DNA of 64,000 nt. It comes from Luteolibacter yonseiensis. Lineage in GTDB: Bacteria > Verrucomicrobiota > Verrucomicrobiia > Verrucomicrobiales > Akkermansiaceae. Positions within the stretch are counted from its first letter, which is position 1; each line of letters begins with the position of its first letter. The notes under the pieces were generated by a model that was not told the origin of the DNA, did no database searches, and saw only the letters and a list, made by a program, of their open reading frames with translations. This document shows, one piece after another, positions 45,842-54,709 of the stretch. The position numbers were made by a program, and so were the translations under genes. The stretch is taken from contig NZ_JAENIK010000004.1 of NCBI RefSeq assembly GCF_016595465.1, forward strand, positions 372,001 to 436,000. Reading direction: 5' to 3'.

Positions 45842-45902
45842 GTCCGGAGTTCAAGCTTCAGCTTGTCTTCGCGAAGAGCACGCTAATGCGCGAACTCCGG
45901 AC
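45842..45902 (+). repeat. Cloverleaf-forming palindromic repeat, copy 2
   Basis: The outer arms GTCCGGAGTTC (45842-45852) and GAACTCCGGAC (45892-45902) pair perfectly over 11 bp. Inside are AAGCT-tc-AGCTT (45853-45864), CTTC-gc-GAAG (45867-45876) and CGC-taat-GCG (45881-45890). The element aligns with the reverse complement of 11757-11829 across the outer arms, the AAGCT hairpin and the AAGAGCACG core (45874-45882). It lies between the PSD1 and DUF1501 genes. Confidence 0.8.
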
Positions 45903-45944
45903 GGCCTCTTGGTGGCAAAGGATTTGTGGATAAATAAGGTCGTC

Positions 45945-48536
45945 TTACCGGATGAACCGGAATTCGGCGGACGCGAAGAGCGACTGGATGAGCGCCATCC
46001 ATGCGGCGGTCTTGTTGTCTTTCGCCACGATGCTGCGGTTTTCGATGGTCTGGTCGTCACGGGGAATGTCGTCGGGATTCACGGGCGTGTTGTCGCCCGG
46101 AGCCTCGTCATTGCCGGTGGTGTTGACCGCGAGGGTTTCGTCCGCTCCGGCAGGCGCGTCGTAGCTTCCGGCGAAATCGCTGAGGAACTGCCGCGCCCGC
46201 TCGATTTCCGCAGGGGTGGCCTCACGACCCATCGAGTGGAGGTAAAGCCCCGCGATGTTTTCATCCGTGCTCTTGTTTTTCTCCGCTGCGACATCTTCCG
46301 CCAACGCGAGCGACTGTTCGAGGACGAAGGTCGAGTTCAGCATGAAGAGCGCCTGCGTCGGGACGGTCGTCGCGTCGCGTTTGCCGGTGACCAACGACTG
46401 GGTGACGGGATCGAAGGCCTCGAGCGACTTCGGAGTGACTCCCCGCAGCAACGGCAGATAGAGACTTCGGTTCGTGCTCTGGTTCGACGCCTTGAGGAGA
46501 TCCGCCGCTTCCTTGCCGTTGTCACGGATTTCCACCATGCGGAGTTTTTTCACCGCGGCCTCGTCCGGGGCGGTGAGGTTCAGGCGGCCGGAAACCGCGA
46601 GGATGGAATCGCGCACCTCCTCGGCTTCCATCCGGCGCGGCGAGTGACGCCATACCAAACGGTTCGCAGGATCCGCCCCGACCTGGGCGGGAGTGGACTC
46701 GGAGCCGAGCCGGTAGGCGCGGGTGAGCACGAGTTCGCGCACCAGCTTTTTCACCGACCAGCCGTCTTCAATGAACCGGCTGGCCAGGTGGTCGAGCAGT
46801 TCGGGATGCGACGGGATGTCCCCCTTCACGCCGAAGTTATCCACCGTGGTGACGATGCCCTCGCCGAAAAGGTGCTGCCAGACGCGGTTCACCGCGACGC
46901 GGGGCGTGAGCGGATTGTTCGGACTGGTGAGCCACTGCGCCAGCTCGAGACGCCCGCTCTGCGCGGGATTCACCGCAGGCGCGCCGGGCACGTCGAAGAC
47001 GGAGAGGAAACCGCGAGGCACCTCCGGTCCGAGGCGCTCGGCTTCGCCACGGATGCGGATCTGGGTGTCGCCGATGCGCTTGGAATCCGTGACTCCATGG
47101 ACCGCGAGGCCACGGGCGGCGGAGTCCGTGAGTTCGAGCAGCTCGCCCTGGGCCTTCTCATATTTCAGGCGGAAAGGACGCTGGGTGGGCTGGCCGTTCG
47201 CGGCACGTTTCAGGCCTTCCGGCGTGCCACGGATGGCATCCCACTCTTTTTTGGTCTCCTCCACATTCTTCTGCAGCCTTGCGACCTCCACCGGGTCCGG
47301 CGGAGGAAGGTCCGAGGAAAGCCGGACCAGCATGCCGGGATCATAATAATCCAGGCCGTTGCCACCCATCTTGTTGCGCACTCCCGCGCGGTCGTCGGTG
47401 CTGGTGAAGATCCCGGCCAGCGAGTAATAGTCGGTCGTCGGGATCGGGTCGAACTTGTGGTCATGGCAGCGCGCGCAGCTCACCGTCACGCCGAGGACCG
47501 AACGCGTGACCGTGTCGATCTGCTCGTCCACGTTGTCCATCTGGAAGCGCACCTTGAACCGCTGGTTCACGTCCTTCACGCCGAGCGCGAGGAATCCGGT
47601 GGCGGTGAGGAGGCGGTCGCGCTCGTCATCATCCGCAGCGGGCAGCAGGTCGCCGGCAACCTGCTCGGTGACGAAGCGGTTGAAGGGAATGTCCTTGTTC
47701 ACCGCATCCAGCACATAGTTCCGGTATTTCCAGGCGTGCGGATACGGGATGTTCCGCGAGGGTCCGGTGGACTCGCCATAGCGTGCGATGTCCAGCCAGT
47801 GCCGTCCCCAGCGCTCGCCGAACGCGGAGGAGGCGAGCAGACGGTCCACCGTCCCGGTATATCTTCCCAGCGACGGGTCCTTGGTGAATTCCGCGATCTC
47901 CTCCACCGACGGCGGCAGTCCGGTGAGATCGAAGGTGATGCGCCGCAACAACACTTCCGGCGTCGCATCCGCCACGGGCTCGAGCTTGTTCTCCCGGAGT
48001 TTGGCTAGAATGAAACGGTCCACGTCACCCGCGGGCCAGTCGGTGTTTTCCAAGGCCGGCACGGGCGGCTTGACCAGCGGCTGCCACGCCCAGTGGGATT
48101 CGCGCAGCTTCGGGTATTTCTCCTTCTGCTGGCTGTAGTCCGGAACCTTCTCCGCAGGCCACGCCGCACCGTCACGGACCCACGTCGTGAGATCCGCGAT
48201 CTGCCCGGGTGTCAGCGGATCGCTCTCGCGGGGCATCCTGAGGCGCTCGGTGGTGTGGTTCACCCGCTTGAGGATGAGGCTGTTTTCCACGTCCCCCCTG
48301 ACGAGGGCCGGCCCTTCGTCGCCGCCATCCAGCAGGCCGTTGAGATCATCGACCCGCAATCCTCCCGCAGCCTTGGTGTCGGCCGAGTGACAGTTATAGC
48401 AATTTTCCGTAAGGATGGGCCGGACCTTTTTCTCGAAGAATTCGAGCCGGGGATCCGCCGCATCCGGTGCGGCGGCAAGCGGCGACATCAGGGAAAGCAG
48501 CACGACAGCGGGCTGCGGAAGGATCTTGGAAAGCAT
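45945..48536 (-). CDS. PSD1 / planctomycete-type cytochrome c protein (DUF1549-DUF1553)
   Basis: An 863-residue secreted protein. After the signal peptide comes a planctomycete-type cytochrome c module with one heme site, CYNCH at 46-50, then a DUF1549 region (HWLDIARYGESTGPSRNIPY) and a C-terminal DUF1553 region (SGRLELAQWLTSPNNPLTPR). Such proteins are numerous in polysaccharide-degrading PVC bacteria and are thought to oxidise or bind carbohydrates, but activity is unproven. It starts 18 bases after the sulfatase stop and is followed by DUF1501, the classical pairing. Confidence 0.95.
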   Translation of the reverse strand: MLSKILPQPAVVLLSLMSPLAAAPDAADPRLEFFEKKVRPILTENCYNCHSADTKAAGGLRVDDLNGLLDGGDEGPALVRGDVENSLILKRVNHTTERLRMPRESDPLTPGQIADLTTWVRDGAAWPAEKVPDYSQQKEKYPKLRESHWAWQPLVKPPVPALENTDWPAGDVDRFILAKLRENKLEPVADATPEVLLRRITFDLTGLPPSVEEIAEFTKDPSLGRYTGTVDRLLASSAFGERWGRHWLDIARYGESTGPSRNIPYPHAWKYRNYVLDAVNKDIPFNRFVTEQVAGDLLPAADDDERDRLLTATGFLALGVKDVNQRFKVRFQMDNVDEQIDTVTRSVLGVTVSCARCHDHKFDPIPTTDYYSLAGIFTSTDDRAGVRNKMGGNGLDYYDPGMLVRLSSDLPPPDPVEVARLQKNVEETKKEWDAIRGTPEGLKRAANGQPTQRPFRLKYEKAQGELLELTDSAARGLAVHGVTDSKRIGDTQIRIRGEAERLGPEVPRGFLSVFDVPGAPAVNPAQSGRLELAQWLTSPNNPLTPRVAVNRVWQHLFGEGIVTTVDNFGVKGDIPSHPELLDHLASRFIEDGWSVKKLVRELVLTRAYRLGSESTPAQVGADPANRLVWRHSPRRMEAEEVRDSILAVSGRLNLTAPDEAAVKKLRMVEIRDNGKEAADLLKASNQSTNRSLYLPLLRGVTPKSLEAFDPVTQSLVTGKRDATTVPTQALFMLNSTFVLEQSLALAEDVAAEKNKSTDENIAGLYLHSMGREATPAEIERARQFLSDFAGSYDAPAGADETLAVNTTGNDEAPGDNTPVNPDDIPRDDQTIENRSIVAKDNKTAAWMALIQSLFASAEFRFIR

Positions 48537-48554
48537 GGGGATCGGGAACGATTT

Positions 48555-50405
48555 TTACTGAAGGGTCACGGAAGCCTCGGCGACGGAACCCGAGAAATTC
48601 GCCGGCGCGGTGTATTCGCCGACGGCGGCATCGCCGTCATTTCCCACGTGCAGACCTTCGCCGGGCTGTTTCTGGATGAGGCTCGCGAGTTTCCCCTCGC
48701 CGGTGGTTTTCCCGTCCACCTTCAAGGTGACTCCGCCGTCGGGCGCGATTCCGGCTTCCACCTGGTGCGACCCGGCGGGCAGGACTTCCGTTGAAACAAC
48801 GGTGGAAAGCTGCTTCGCCACCCGTACGGAAAGGGCCAGTTTCCCATCCTTCACATGCAACGAGTAACCCTGCTGCGGACCACCTTGGGACAGGATCACG
48901 CCCGAAGGAGCTGCCGCATCCACGCGGGCGGAAATGGTGAACGCGCGGCTGGCGATCTGCGGTGCCTGATCGTCTTCGAACGAGTCACCGGATTTCCACT
49001 TGCTTGCCGGTGCGGCGGAATTTTCCGCGGAGTTCCTGTTGCGCGCGCCGGCACGACGGTTCGGCAGCCACTTCGGATCGACAAGCTGGGCGTTCCACGC
49101 ATCCCATTGCGCCGCGAGTTCCTTGAACTTCTCCGGGTTCTTGCTGGCGAGATCGTTGACCTCCCCGATGTCGTCGGCGAGGTTGTAGAGCTGGGCTCCG
49201 GCGGTCGAGGCCTTGCCGGCGGTCCCTCCCCGGGCGGCGTTCGCTTCCGGGCCTTTCACGAGTTTCCAGTCTCCCTTGCGAATGGCGAGCTGCTGGCCGA
49301 AACGCCAGTAAAGCGCGTCGTGCGGAGCCTCGGTCTTCTCACCCCTGATGTAGGGCAGCAGGTTGACTCCATCGAGCTTCCAGTCGGCCTCGGCCTCCAC
49401 ACCGGCGGCGGCGAGCGCGGTCGGCAGCAGGTCGATCTGGATCACCGGGCGGTCGTCCACCTTCGCAGCCGGAAGCTTGCCCTTCCACTGGATGGCGAAC
49501 GGCACGCGCACCCCGCCCTCATACGTCTGCGACTTGAAGCCACGCAGGGGTCCGTTGCTGGACGTCGTCTGCGCGGTCGGTCCGCCATTGTCGGCGATGA
49601 AGATGACCAGCGTGTCCTCCTCGAGTTTCAGCTCGCGGATTTTCCCGAGCACGCTGCCGACCGCGTCATCCAGCGACGAGAGCAGCCCGGCGAAATGACG
49701 GCGCTTGGTGTCGGTGATGGAGCTGAAACGCTTTTCATATTTCTCGGTGACTTCCAGCGGCGCGTGCACCGCGTTGAACGGAAGATAGACGAACCACGGC
49801 TCATCCTTTTTCCGCTCGATGAATGCGGAGGCCTCCCTGGCGAAAGCCTCCGTCAGATAACCGGGATCCTTCACGATCTCGCGCCCGCGCAGCACGGGAT
49901 TGTTGGATTCCGCACCGGCGTTCACATAACTGTGGGCACCGCCGAGGAAGCCATAGAATTCGTCGAAGCCACGGCTGAGCGGATGGTATTCCGGGGTGTT
50001 GCCCAAATGGGATTTCCCGAACCAGCCGGTCGCGTATCCCGCCTTGCGAAAGCGGTCGCCGATGGTGGTCTCCGCCAGTGAAAGTCCGATGGGCTCATTG
50101 CCCGCGACCGGTGGCCCCGGGTTGAACTCATGGCCGAAGCGCTGCTGGTACTTCCCGGTGAGAAGCGCGGCGCGGGTGGGGCTGCAATACGGCCCGCTGA
50201 CATAGCCACTGGTGAAGCGGGTACCGTTCGACGCGATGCTGTCGATGTTCGGCGTGGGGATGTCCTTGTTGTATCCTTGGATTCCGAGCTCTCCATAACC
50301 GAGGTCGTCGGCGACGATGAGGAGGACGTTCGGTTTTCTATCAGCGGAGAAAACAGGAAGGGAGAGGATGGCAAAAAAGCCGGCGTAGAGGGCGTTTCGT
50401 TTCAT
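48555..50405 (-). CDS. Sulfatase (formylglycine type) with C-terminal sandwich domain
   Basis: A 616-residue secreted sulfatase from the ATG at 50405 (signal YAGFFAILSLPVFSA). Metal-binding VADDLGYGELG is followed by the FGly motif C74-S-P-T-R (YCSPTRAALLTGKYQQRFG), TGWFGKSHLG and IADNGGPT. After the catalytic domain (~470) an extra beta-sandwich domain follows (FTISARVDAAAPSGVILSQG; LHVGNDGDAAVGEYTAP), similar in pattern to the end of the sulfatase at 61752-63821. Activation needs a formylglycine-generating enzyme, not seen in the window. The substrate is probably a sulfated polysaccharide. Confidence 0.95.
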   Translation of the reverse strand: MKRNALYAGFFAILSLPVFSADRKPNVLLIVADDLGYGELGIQGYNKDIPTPNIDSIASNGTRFTSGYVSGPYCSPTRAALLTGKYQQRFGHEFNPGPPVAGNEPIGLSLAETTIGDRFRKAGYATGWFGKSHLGNTPEYHPLSRGFDEFYGFLGGAHSYVNAGAESNNPVLRGREIVKDPGYLTEAFAREASAFIERKKDEPWFVYLPFNAVHAPLEVTEKYEKRFSSITDTKRRHFAGLLSSLDDAVGSVLGKIRELKLEEDTLVIFIADNGGPTAQTTSSNGPLRGFKSQTYEGGVRVPFAIQWKGKLPAAKVDDRPVIQIDLLPTALAAAGVEAEADWKLDGVNLLPYIRGEKTEAPHDALYWRFGQQLAIRKGDWKLVKGPEANAARGGTAGKASTAGAQLYNLADDIGEVNDLASKNPEKFKELAAQWDAWNAQLVDPKWLPNRRAGARNRNSAENSAAPASKWKSGDSFEDDQAPQIASRAFTISARVDAAAPSGVILSQGGPQQGYSLHVKDGKLALSVRVAKQLSTVVSTEVLPAGSHQVEAGIAPDGGVTLKVDGKTTGEGKLASLIQKQPGEGLHVGNDGDAAVGEYTAPANFSGSVAEASVTLQ

Positions 50406-50500
50406 GGGTATAAGGGATTGGTACAAAATTCGGTCTTGATGGTGCCCGGATCGGGGCTGGCGGAGGAGGACGCCTCCGTGACGCGACGGTCAGGCCGCTG

Positions 50501-51202
50501 TCAGAGGTCGTTGGAGGTGAGGTCCGGCTCCTCGCTCTGGTTCGCGGCGGTGAGCAGGAGCGTGCGGTCGGGGATGCTCCGCATGTTCACCCGGTTGGTG
50601 ACCGGGTCCTGATAGACGCAGAGCAGCCAGCGGCGGTCCTTCCTCACGGCGCAACGCGTCTCGGTGAGACGGTTCCAGCGGCCTTCCTTCTCGAACTCGA
50701 AGCGCACACCCTGCACCGCACCGGGTTCGCCCTTCAGTTCGAGATCGCCCGTCGCACCGGACGCGGCCTCCACATAACTGCGGCCGATCCCGCCACGGAT
50801 CTTGCGTGGGGAAAAATTGATCACACGATACGTCCCGAGCCGGAAACGTTCGCCACGATCCATCACCAGCGCGCTGTATGGCTCGGCAGCGCCCGATTTT
50901 CCGGGAACCAACACGACCAGCGCCTTGTCGATGTCCGCGGGGATCTTGATTTTTCCGATGGCGGGAGCGGTGGTCGCGTCCTTGCGCAAGATCACGTCAC
51001 CATTGACGGCGCTCGCGGTCACGGGATCGGTGAGATTCGCCGTGGAAAGACGCACGGGGGAGGAAACATTTCCATTGGCGACATGGATGGTTTCCAGGCC
51101 CGGCACATACTTGAGGCAGAAAAATGATACCTCCACGTTGCGGACTTCATCCGCGGCATGCAGCGGGACGACAAGGGCGAACAGGGCGAGCAGTGTTTTC
51201 AT
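50501..51202 (-). CDS. Secreted hypothetical protein after Verru_Chthon A
   Basis: A 233-residue protein from the ATG at 51202, overlapping the Verru_Chthon A stop in ATGA. A signal peptide (KTLLALFALVVPLHAA) precedes beta-rich sequence (EVRNVEVSFFCLKYVPGLET; ALVVLVPGKSGAAEPYSALV; RVINFSPRKIRGGIGRSYVE). No family was recognised. The tight coupling suggests it works with the prepilin-like protein, perhaps as an assembly or surface component. A 95-base gap separates it from the sulfatase. Confidence 0.75.
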   Translation of the reverse strand: MKTLLALFALVVPLHAADEVRNVEVSFFCLKYVPGLETIHVANGNVSSPVRLSTANLTDPVTASAVNGDVILRKDATTAPAIGKIKIPADIDKALVVLVPGKSGAAEPYSALVMDRGERFRLGTYRVINFSPRKIRGGIGRSYVEAASGATGDLELKGEPGAVQGVRFEFEKEGRWNRLTETRCAVRKDRRWLLCVYQDPVTNRVNMRSIPDRTLLLTAANQSEEPDLTSNDL

Positions 51203-54200
51203 GAATGGATAGGTTGGAGTTTGGAAGGTTGCACCCAGCGGAAGGAGACGACCTGGAAGCGGCGGCCGAACAGGATGTTGGGAGCGGCGGCGGGAGCGGC
51301 GGCCGCGGCATCCGCCGGGTCCACGTATTCCGGGAAACGCTGGACAGTGGCTTCGCACCAGGCGCTGGTCTTGCGGCCGGCCTTGTCCACCGCCTCGCCG
51401 TACGCGCGGATCACGAAGGTGTCGCCCCGGGCGCGGAGCTGCGGAAGGATGGGAGTGAGCAGGTCGCTCTGGGTGATGACTCCGGGCGCGCCATCCGCGG
51501 TGTTTCCGGAACCAGCCTCGGTGTTCGCACCACTCGTCGCATCGAATTCCGACTGCGGATCCAGCACGCCGCTGTTGAGTTCGGCCCGCTCGATGGCGGC
51601 TTGCAGGGCGCCGCTGCGGGACAGTTCGCCCTTGCCGGGGCGGCGGTTCACGAACTCGGCCAGCGACTGGAACGGTCCGCGCTTCTTCACTTCCTCCACC
51701 ACTTCCAATGCGAGTCTTTGGATCTGCTTCTCCGTGAGCCTGCGGTAACCCGTCCATTTTGTCGGATCGCTGCCGTCGGATTCATAGCTTGGACCGGTGG
51801 CGGGCAGGTTCCGTGAAACCGGAAGCCCTTCCGCCTCGTCCAGGCCGCCGTCCGCGAGCGGAGTCGCCTGGTCGTTGTTGGAGGCGAGCACCGCCTCCCA
51901 TGCGGCCACGCGGGTGGAGTTCACGTTGAAGGGAGCCTCGAGCAGGAGGTTCGCCGCGAGGTGGAGGTGGGACTCCTTGTCGTCCAGCAGGCGTCCTGCG
52001 ACATCGTCCGCCGCTTCGGTGCCCAGATAGGGAACGAAGCGCGAATTCGGCAGCCGCTTGTTGTCTTCGAAAAACTCTTTCAGCAGGTCATTCCCCTTGC
52101 GCGCGCTGCCGCCTTCCAACGCCGGATGATCGGCGGCGCTGGAGAGGAAGTAGCCGTCGAACAACGCGTTGTTCGCAAGATACGAGTGATCTAGGTAGGT
52201 CCGGCTCCCGGAAGTGTCCCTCACGCGGTCCGACTTGAGCAACGGCGGTGCGAAGGAGTTCGCCACGACATGCGACGTGAGCGGAAGCTGCCCTCCCGAA
52301 TTCAAAGGAGCATGGGTGAACTGGCCGAGCGAATGGGCCGGGGCACGGGGCAGGCTGGAAAACGACGCGATCTCGCTGCCCGTCTGGGCATACACGCCCG
52401 ATCCGCCATAACCGCGGTTCCTCTTGGTGCTGATCTCGATGGTCGGGCTGTCGGGCGGCCAGTCGAACATCGGTTCCCACTTCAGCTCATATTGCTGATG
52501 GGCGAACTCCTCGGTCTGGTCGAGCCCGGCGGACGCGTAGAGGTTCGTGGGCGCGTTGTTCAGCCATGATCTGGAAGGAAACTTGGAGTCGCGCTCGGTC
52601 TTCTGTTGGAAGGTCGCGATGAGGAACGGCTCCTTGTAACGCAGCGATCGCATCGCCGCCAGGCCGTCCGCCAGCGTGGCCGTCGGGATGGATCCATCGA
52701 TGACGATGGCCGGCAGTTCGTGCCGGGAATATGGAGGCAGGAACTCTTTCTCGCGGTCGCCGTAGTCCAGTTCGATGCCGCCGATGAGCTTCTTGTTGGT
52801 TTCGTTCCCCATGTAGTATTTGAGAAATCCGGTCACTTCCTTGCCTCCGGCCTCGGCCAGGACGTCATTGCCGGCGCGTTCGGATTTCACCTCGACCTCG
52901 ATCTTGTCGCCCGCCTTCACCGCCACGGTGCGGATGCTCTTTCCATAGTCGGTGCCGGACTTCGCCCCGGTCGAATCCACGAAAAGATTCATCGTCGTGA
53001 TTCCGCCGATCTCCGGGCTGCTCGCAGCGCCTGCGGGCGGGTTGAACCCGGGACGCAGGAGCAGCCCCTCCTCGCTGGCTTTCTGGTCGCCGTGCGGCCT
53101 CCAGTTGTGCGCGGTGAAAACCATGTGCTCGCCGGGTTCCAGCACCACGCTCTGCTGGCCGGTCTCGGGCAGGACCTTCAACAGGTAGTTCTTTTCCTTG
53201 CGGTCGGCGAAGTCTCCGACGGTGTAGGTGTTCGTCAGCCTCGTGTAGTTGGCATTCAGGAGCACGCCGTTCTTATAAAGGCGGAACGCGAGCGGGATCC
53301 GGTAGAGCTCGATGGTTTGTTCGCTGAAACGGATCGGCACGTTGTAGGGATTCCAGAGCGTGATGACCGGATCGATGGCGAGCCACGTCATGTAGTTGTC
53401 CCGCAGCCGGGCGGGGCTGGTGCGCGCGCTGCCGGCCTTCCACATGTCCTCGAGAGTGCCTCCGTAGCCGAAGCTCAGGCTGAAGATGAACTGCGCCTTC
53501 GCCAGGACGGGCGCGAGCTGCTGTTTGTTGAACGACGGATGCCTCAGCAGCGCGTCTCCGGCGGGAGCATTCGCGCCTTTCGGCCGTTCCTCGATGTTCG
53601 AGACGTTCGCGGTGATCTCCGGTTTGCCTCCAGAACCGAACAGATCGTAGGTCCGGTAGTGCGAGCGCAGCAGCGCCCACGAAGGGTCCGGGCTGGGCAG
53701 CGGATTCGCCCCGGTGAACCGGCCGGGAGGCGGCACGAGCGGCGTGTCCTTGCCGGAGTAGATGAAACGCGATTCGTATGACTTCGGAAGCGCGTCCTCG
53801 TCGAACAGGCGCGAGATATCGGTGGCCAGTCCGCCGTCCACCACATTGGCGAGCAACCCGAGGCTGCCGGAAGTCACGTCATGAAACGACGCGTCTTCCT
53901 TTTTCACACCGAGCAGCCGGGTTTGTTCGATGGACAACAGCTTCGCCCGCTCGTCCTTCTTTTCCGACAGGGTTTTCCATGCGGAATCCTTGGCCGCCTG
54001 GAAACCCAGCTCGTGGGCCGCGGTCATGCGGTCGTACTTGTCCTCATAGGTCTCCGCCGGTTTCTCGGCGGAAAGCGAGATGTCCGCCTTCTGGGATTCG
54101 TCGAAAACCGCCCAGGCGATTCCTCCGCCGGTTCTGCCGGGAGAGTCCGAGAGCTTGACGATCTGCGCGTCCACCCCGGCGTCGTCTCCGGCGGCTTCCA

Positions 54201-54663
54201 CCAGGGTGACCTTGTCGCCGGATACCTCGCTGTCGACGTAGGACTCCTTTTTCGAGTCCTCCCGCAGGTTGCTGGAGACGAGCCAGCCCTTGAAGCGGTT
54301 TTCCTTTTCCTTGTCCCAGTCCGGCGCGTCTCCCTCGCCTTTCCACTGCCAGCCTTCCCATACGCCGGTCAGGTTCTTCTGGGCGTGTCCGGCCTTCCCG
54401 ATGGCCGAGGTGGCGGTCACCCGGTTGTCCGGCCCTGCGGCGGCCTGCAGCTCGCCGATGGCAAGCTGCAGGGCAAGCCGCGCGTTCGCCCGCGCCCGCT
54501 GGGTGGCCGAGTCACTGCCGCTGGTCCTCAGTGAGACGGCGGACAGGCCCAGCATCCCCACGGCCACGACGACCAGCAGGATCAGCATCGCAAGCGTCGC
54601 CACAAGGGCGAAGCCCTGCTCGCGGAGGTGCGGGCGTGTCGTTGGAAAAGCGGAGGAATTCAT
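51199..54663 (-). CDS. Verru_Chthon cassette protein A (prepilin-like giant)
   Basis: A 1,154-residue protein from the ATG at 54663. A short leader ending EQG is followed by a prepilin-type hydrophobic helix (FALVATLAMLILLVVVAVGM), then NARLALQLAIGELQAAAGPD, as in type IV pilin-like minor components. Large size and this N-terminus identify it with the Verru_Chthon cassette A family (TIGR02600), usually with companion proteins B, C and D; those are absent here. The bulk is secreted sequence. It starts 46 bases after the LamG gene stop and overlaps the next gene. Confidence 0.88.
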   Translation of the reverse strand: MNSSAFPTTRPHLREQGFALVATLAMLILLVVVAVGMLGLSAVSLRTSGSDSATQRARANARLALQLAIGELQAAAGPDNRVTATSAIGKAGHAQKNLTGVWEGWQWKGEGDAPDWDKEKENRFKGWLVSSNLREDSKKESYVDSEVSGDKVTLVEAAGDDAGVDAQIVKLSDSPGRTGGGIAWAVFDESQKADISLSAEKPAETYEDKYDRMTAAHELGFQAAKDSAWKTLSEKKDERAKLLSIEQTRLLGVKKEDASFHDVTSGSLGLLANVVDGGLATDISRLFDEDALPKSYESRFIYSGKDTPLVPPPGRFTGANPLPSPDPSWALLRSHYRTYDLFGSGGKPEITANVSNIEERPKGANAPAGDALLRHPSFNKQQLAPVLAKAQFIFSLSFGYGGTLEDMWKAGSARTSPARLRDNYMTWLAIDPVITLWNPYNVPIRFSEQTIELYRIPLAFRLYKNGVLLNANYTRLTNTYTVGDFADRKEKNYLLKVLPETGQQSVVLEPGEHMVFTAHNWRPHGDQKASEEGLLLRPGFNPPAGAASSPEIGGITTMNLFVDSTGAKSGTDYGKSIRTVAVKAGDKIEVEVKSERAGNDVLAEAGGKEVTGFLKYYMGNETNKKLIGGIELDYGDREKEFLPPYSRHELPAIVIDGSIPTATLADGLAAMRSLRYKEPFLIATFQQKTERDSKFPSRSWLNNAPTNLYASAGLDQTEEFAHQQYELKWEPMFDWPPDSPTIEISTKRNRGYGGSGVYAQTGSEIASFSSLPRAPAHSLGQFTHAPLNSGGQLPLTSHVVANSFAPPLLKSDRVRDTSGSRTYLDHSYLANNALFDGYFLSSAADHPALEGGSARKGNDLLKEFFEDNKRLPNSRFVPYLGTEAADDVAGRLLDDKESHLHLAANLLLEAPFNVNSTRVAAWEAVLASNNDQATPLADGGLDEAEGLPVSRNLPATGPSYESDGSDPTKWTGYRRLTEKQIQRLALEVVEEVKKRGPFQSLAEFVNRRPGKGELSRSGALQAAIERAELNSGVLDPQSEFDATSGANTEAGSGNTADGAPGVITQSDLLTPILPQLRARGDTFVIRAYGEAVDKAGRKTSAWCEATVQRFPEYVDPADAAAAAPAAAPNILFGRRFQVVSFRWVQPSKLQPIHS

Positions 54664-54709
54664 CACGATGGAAGGCGGAGTGGTGTAGGCAAGCCCGTGG
54701 CCGGGCGGT

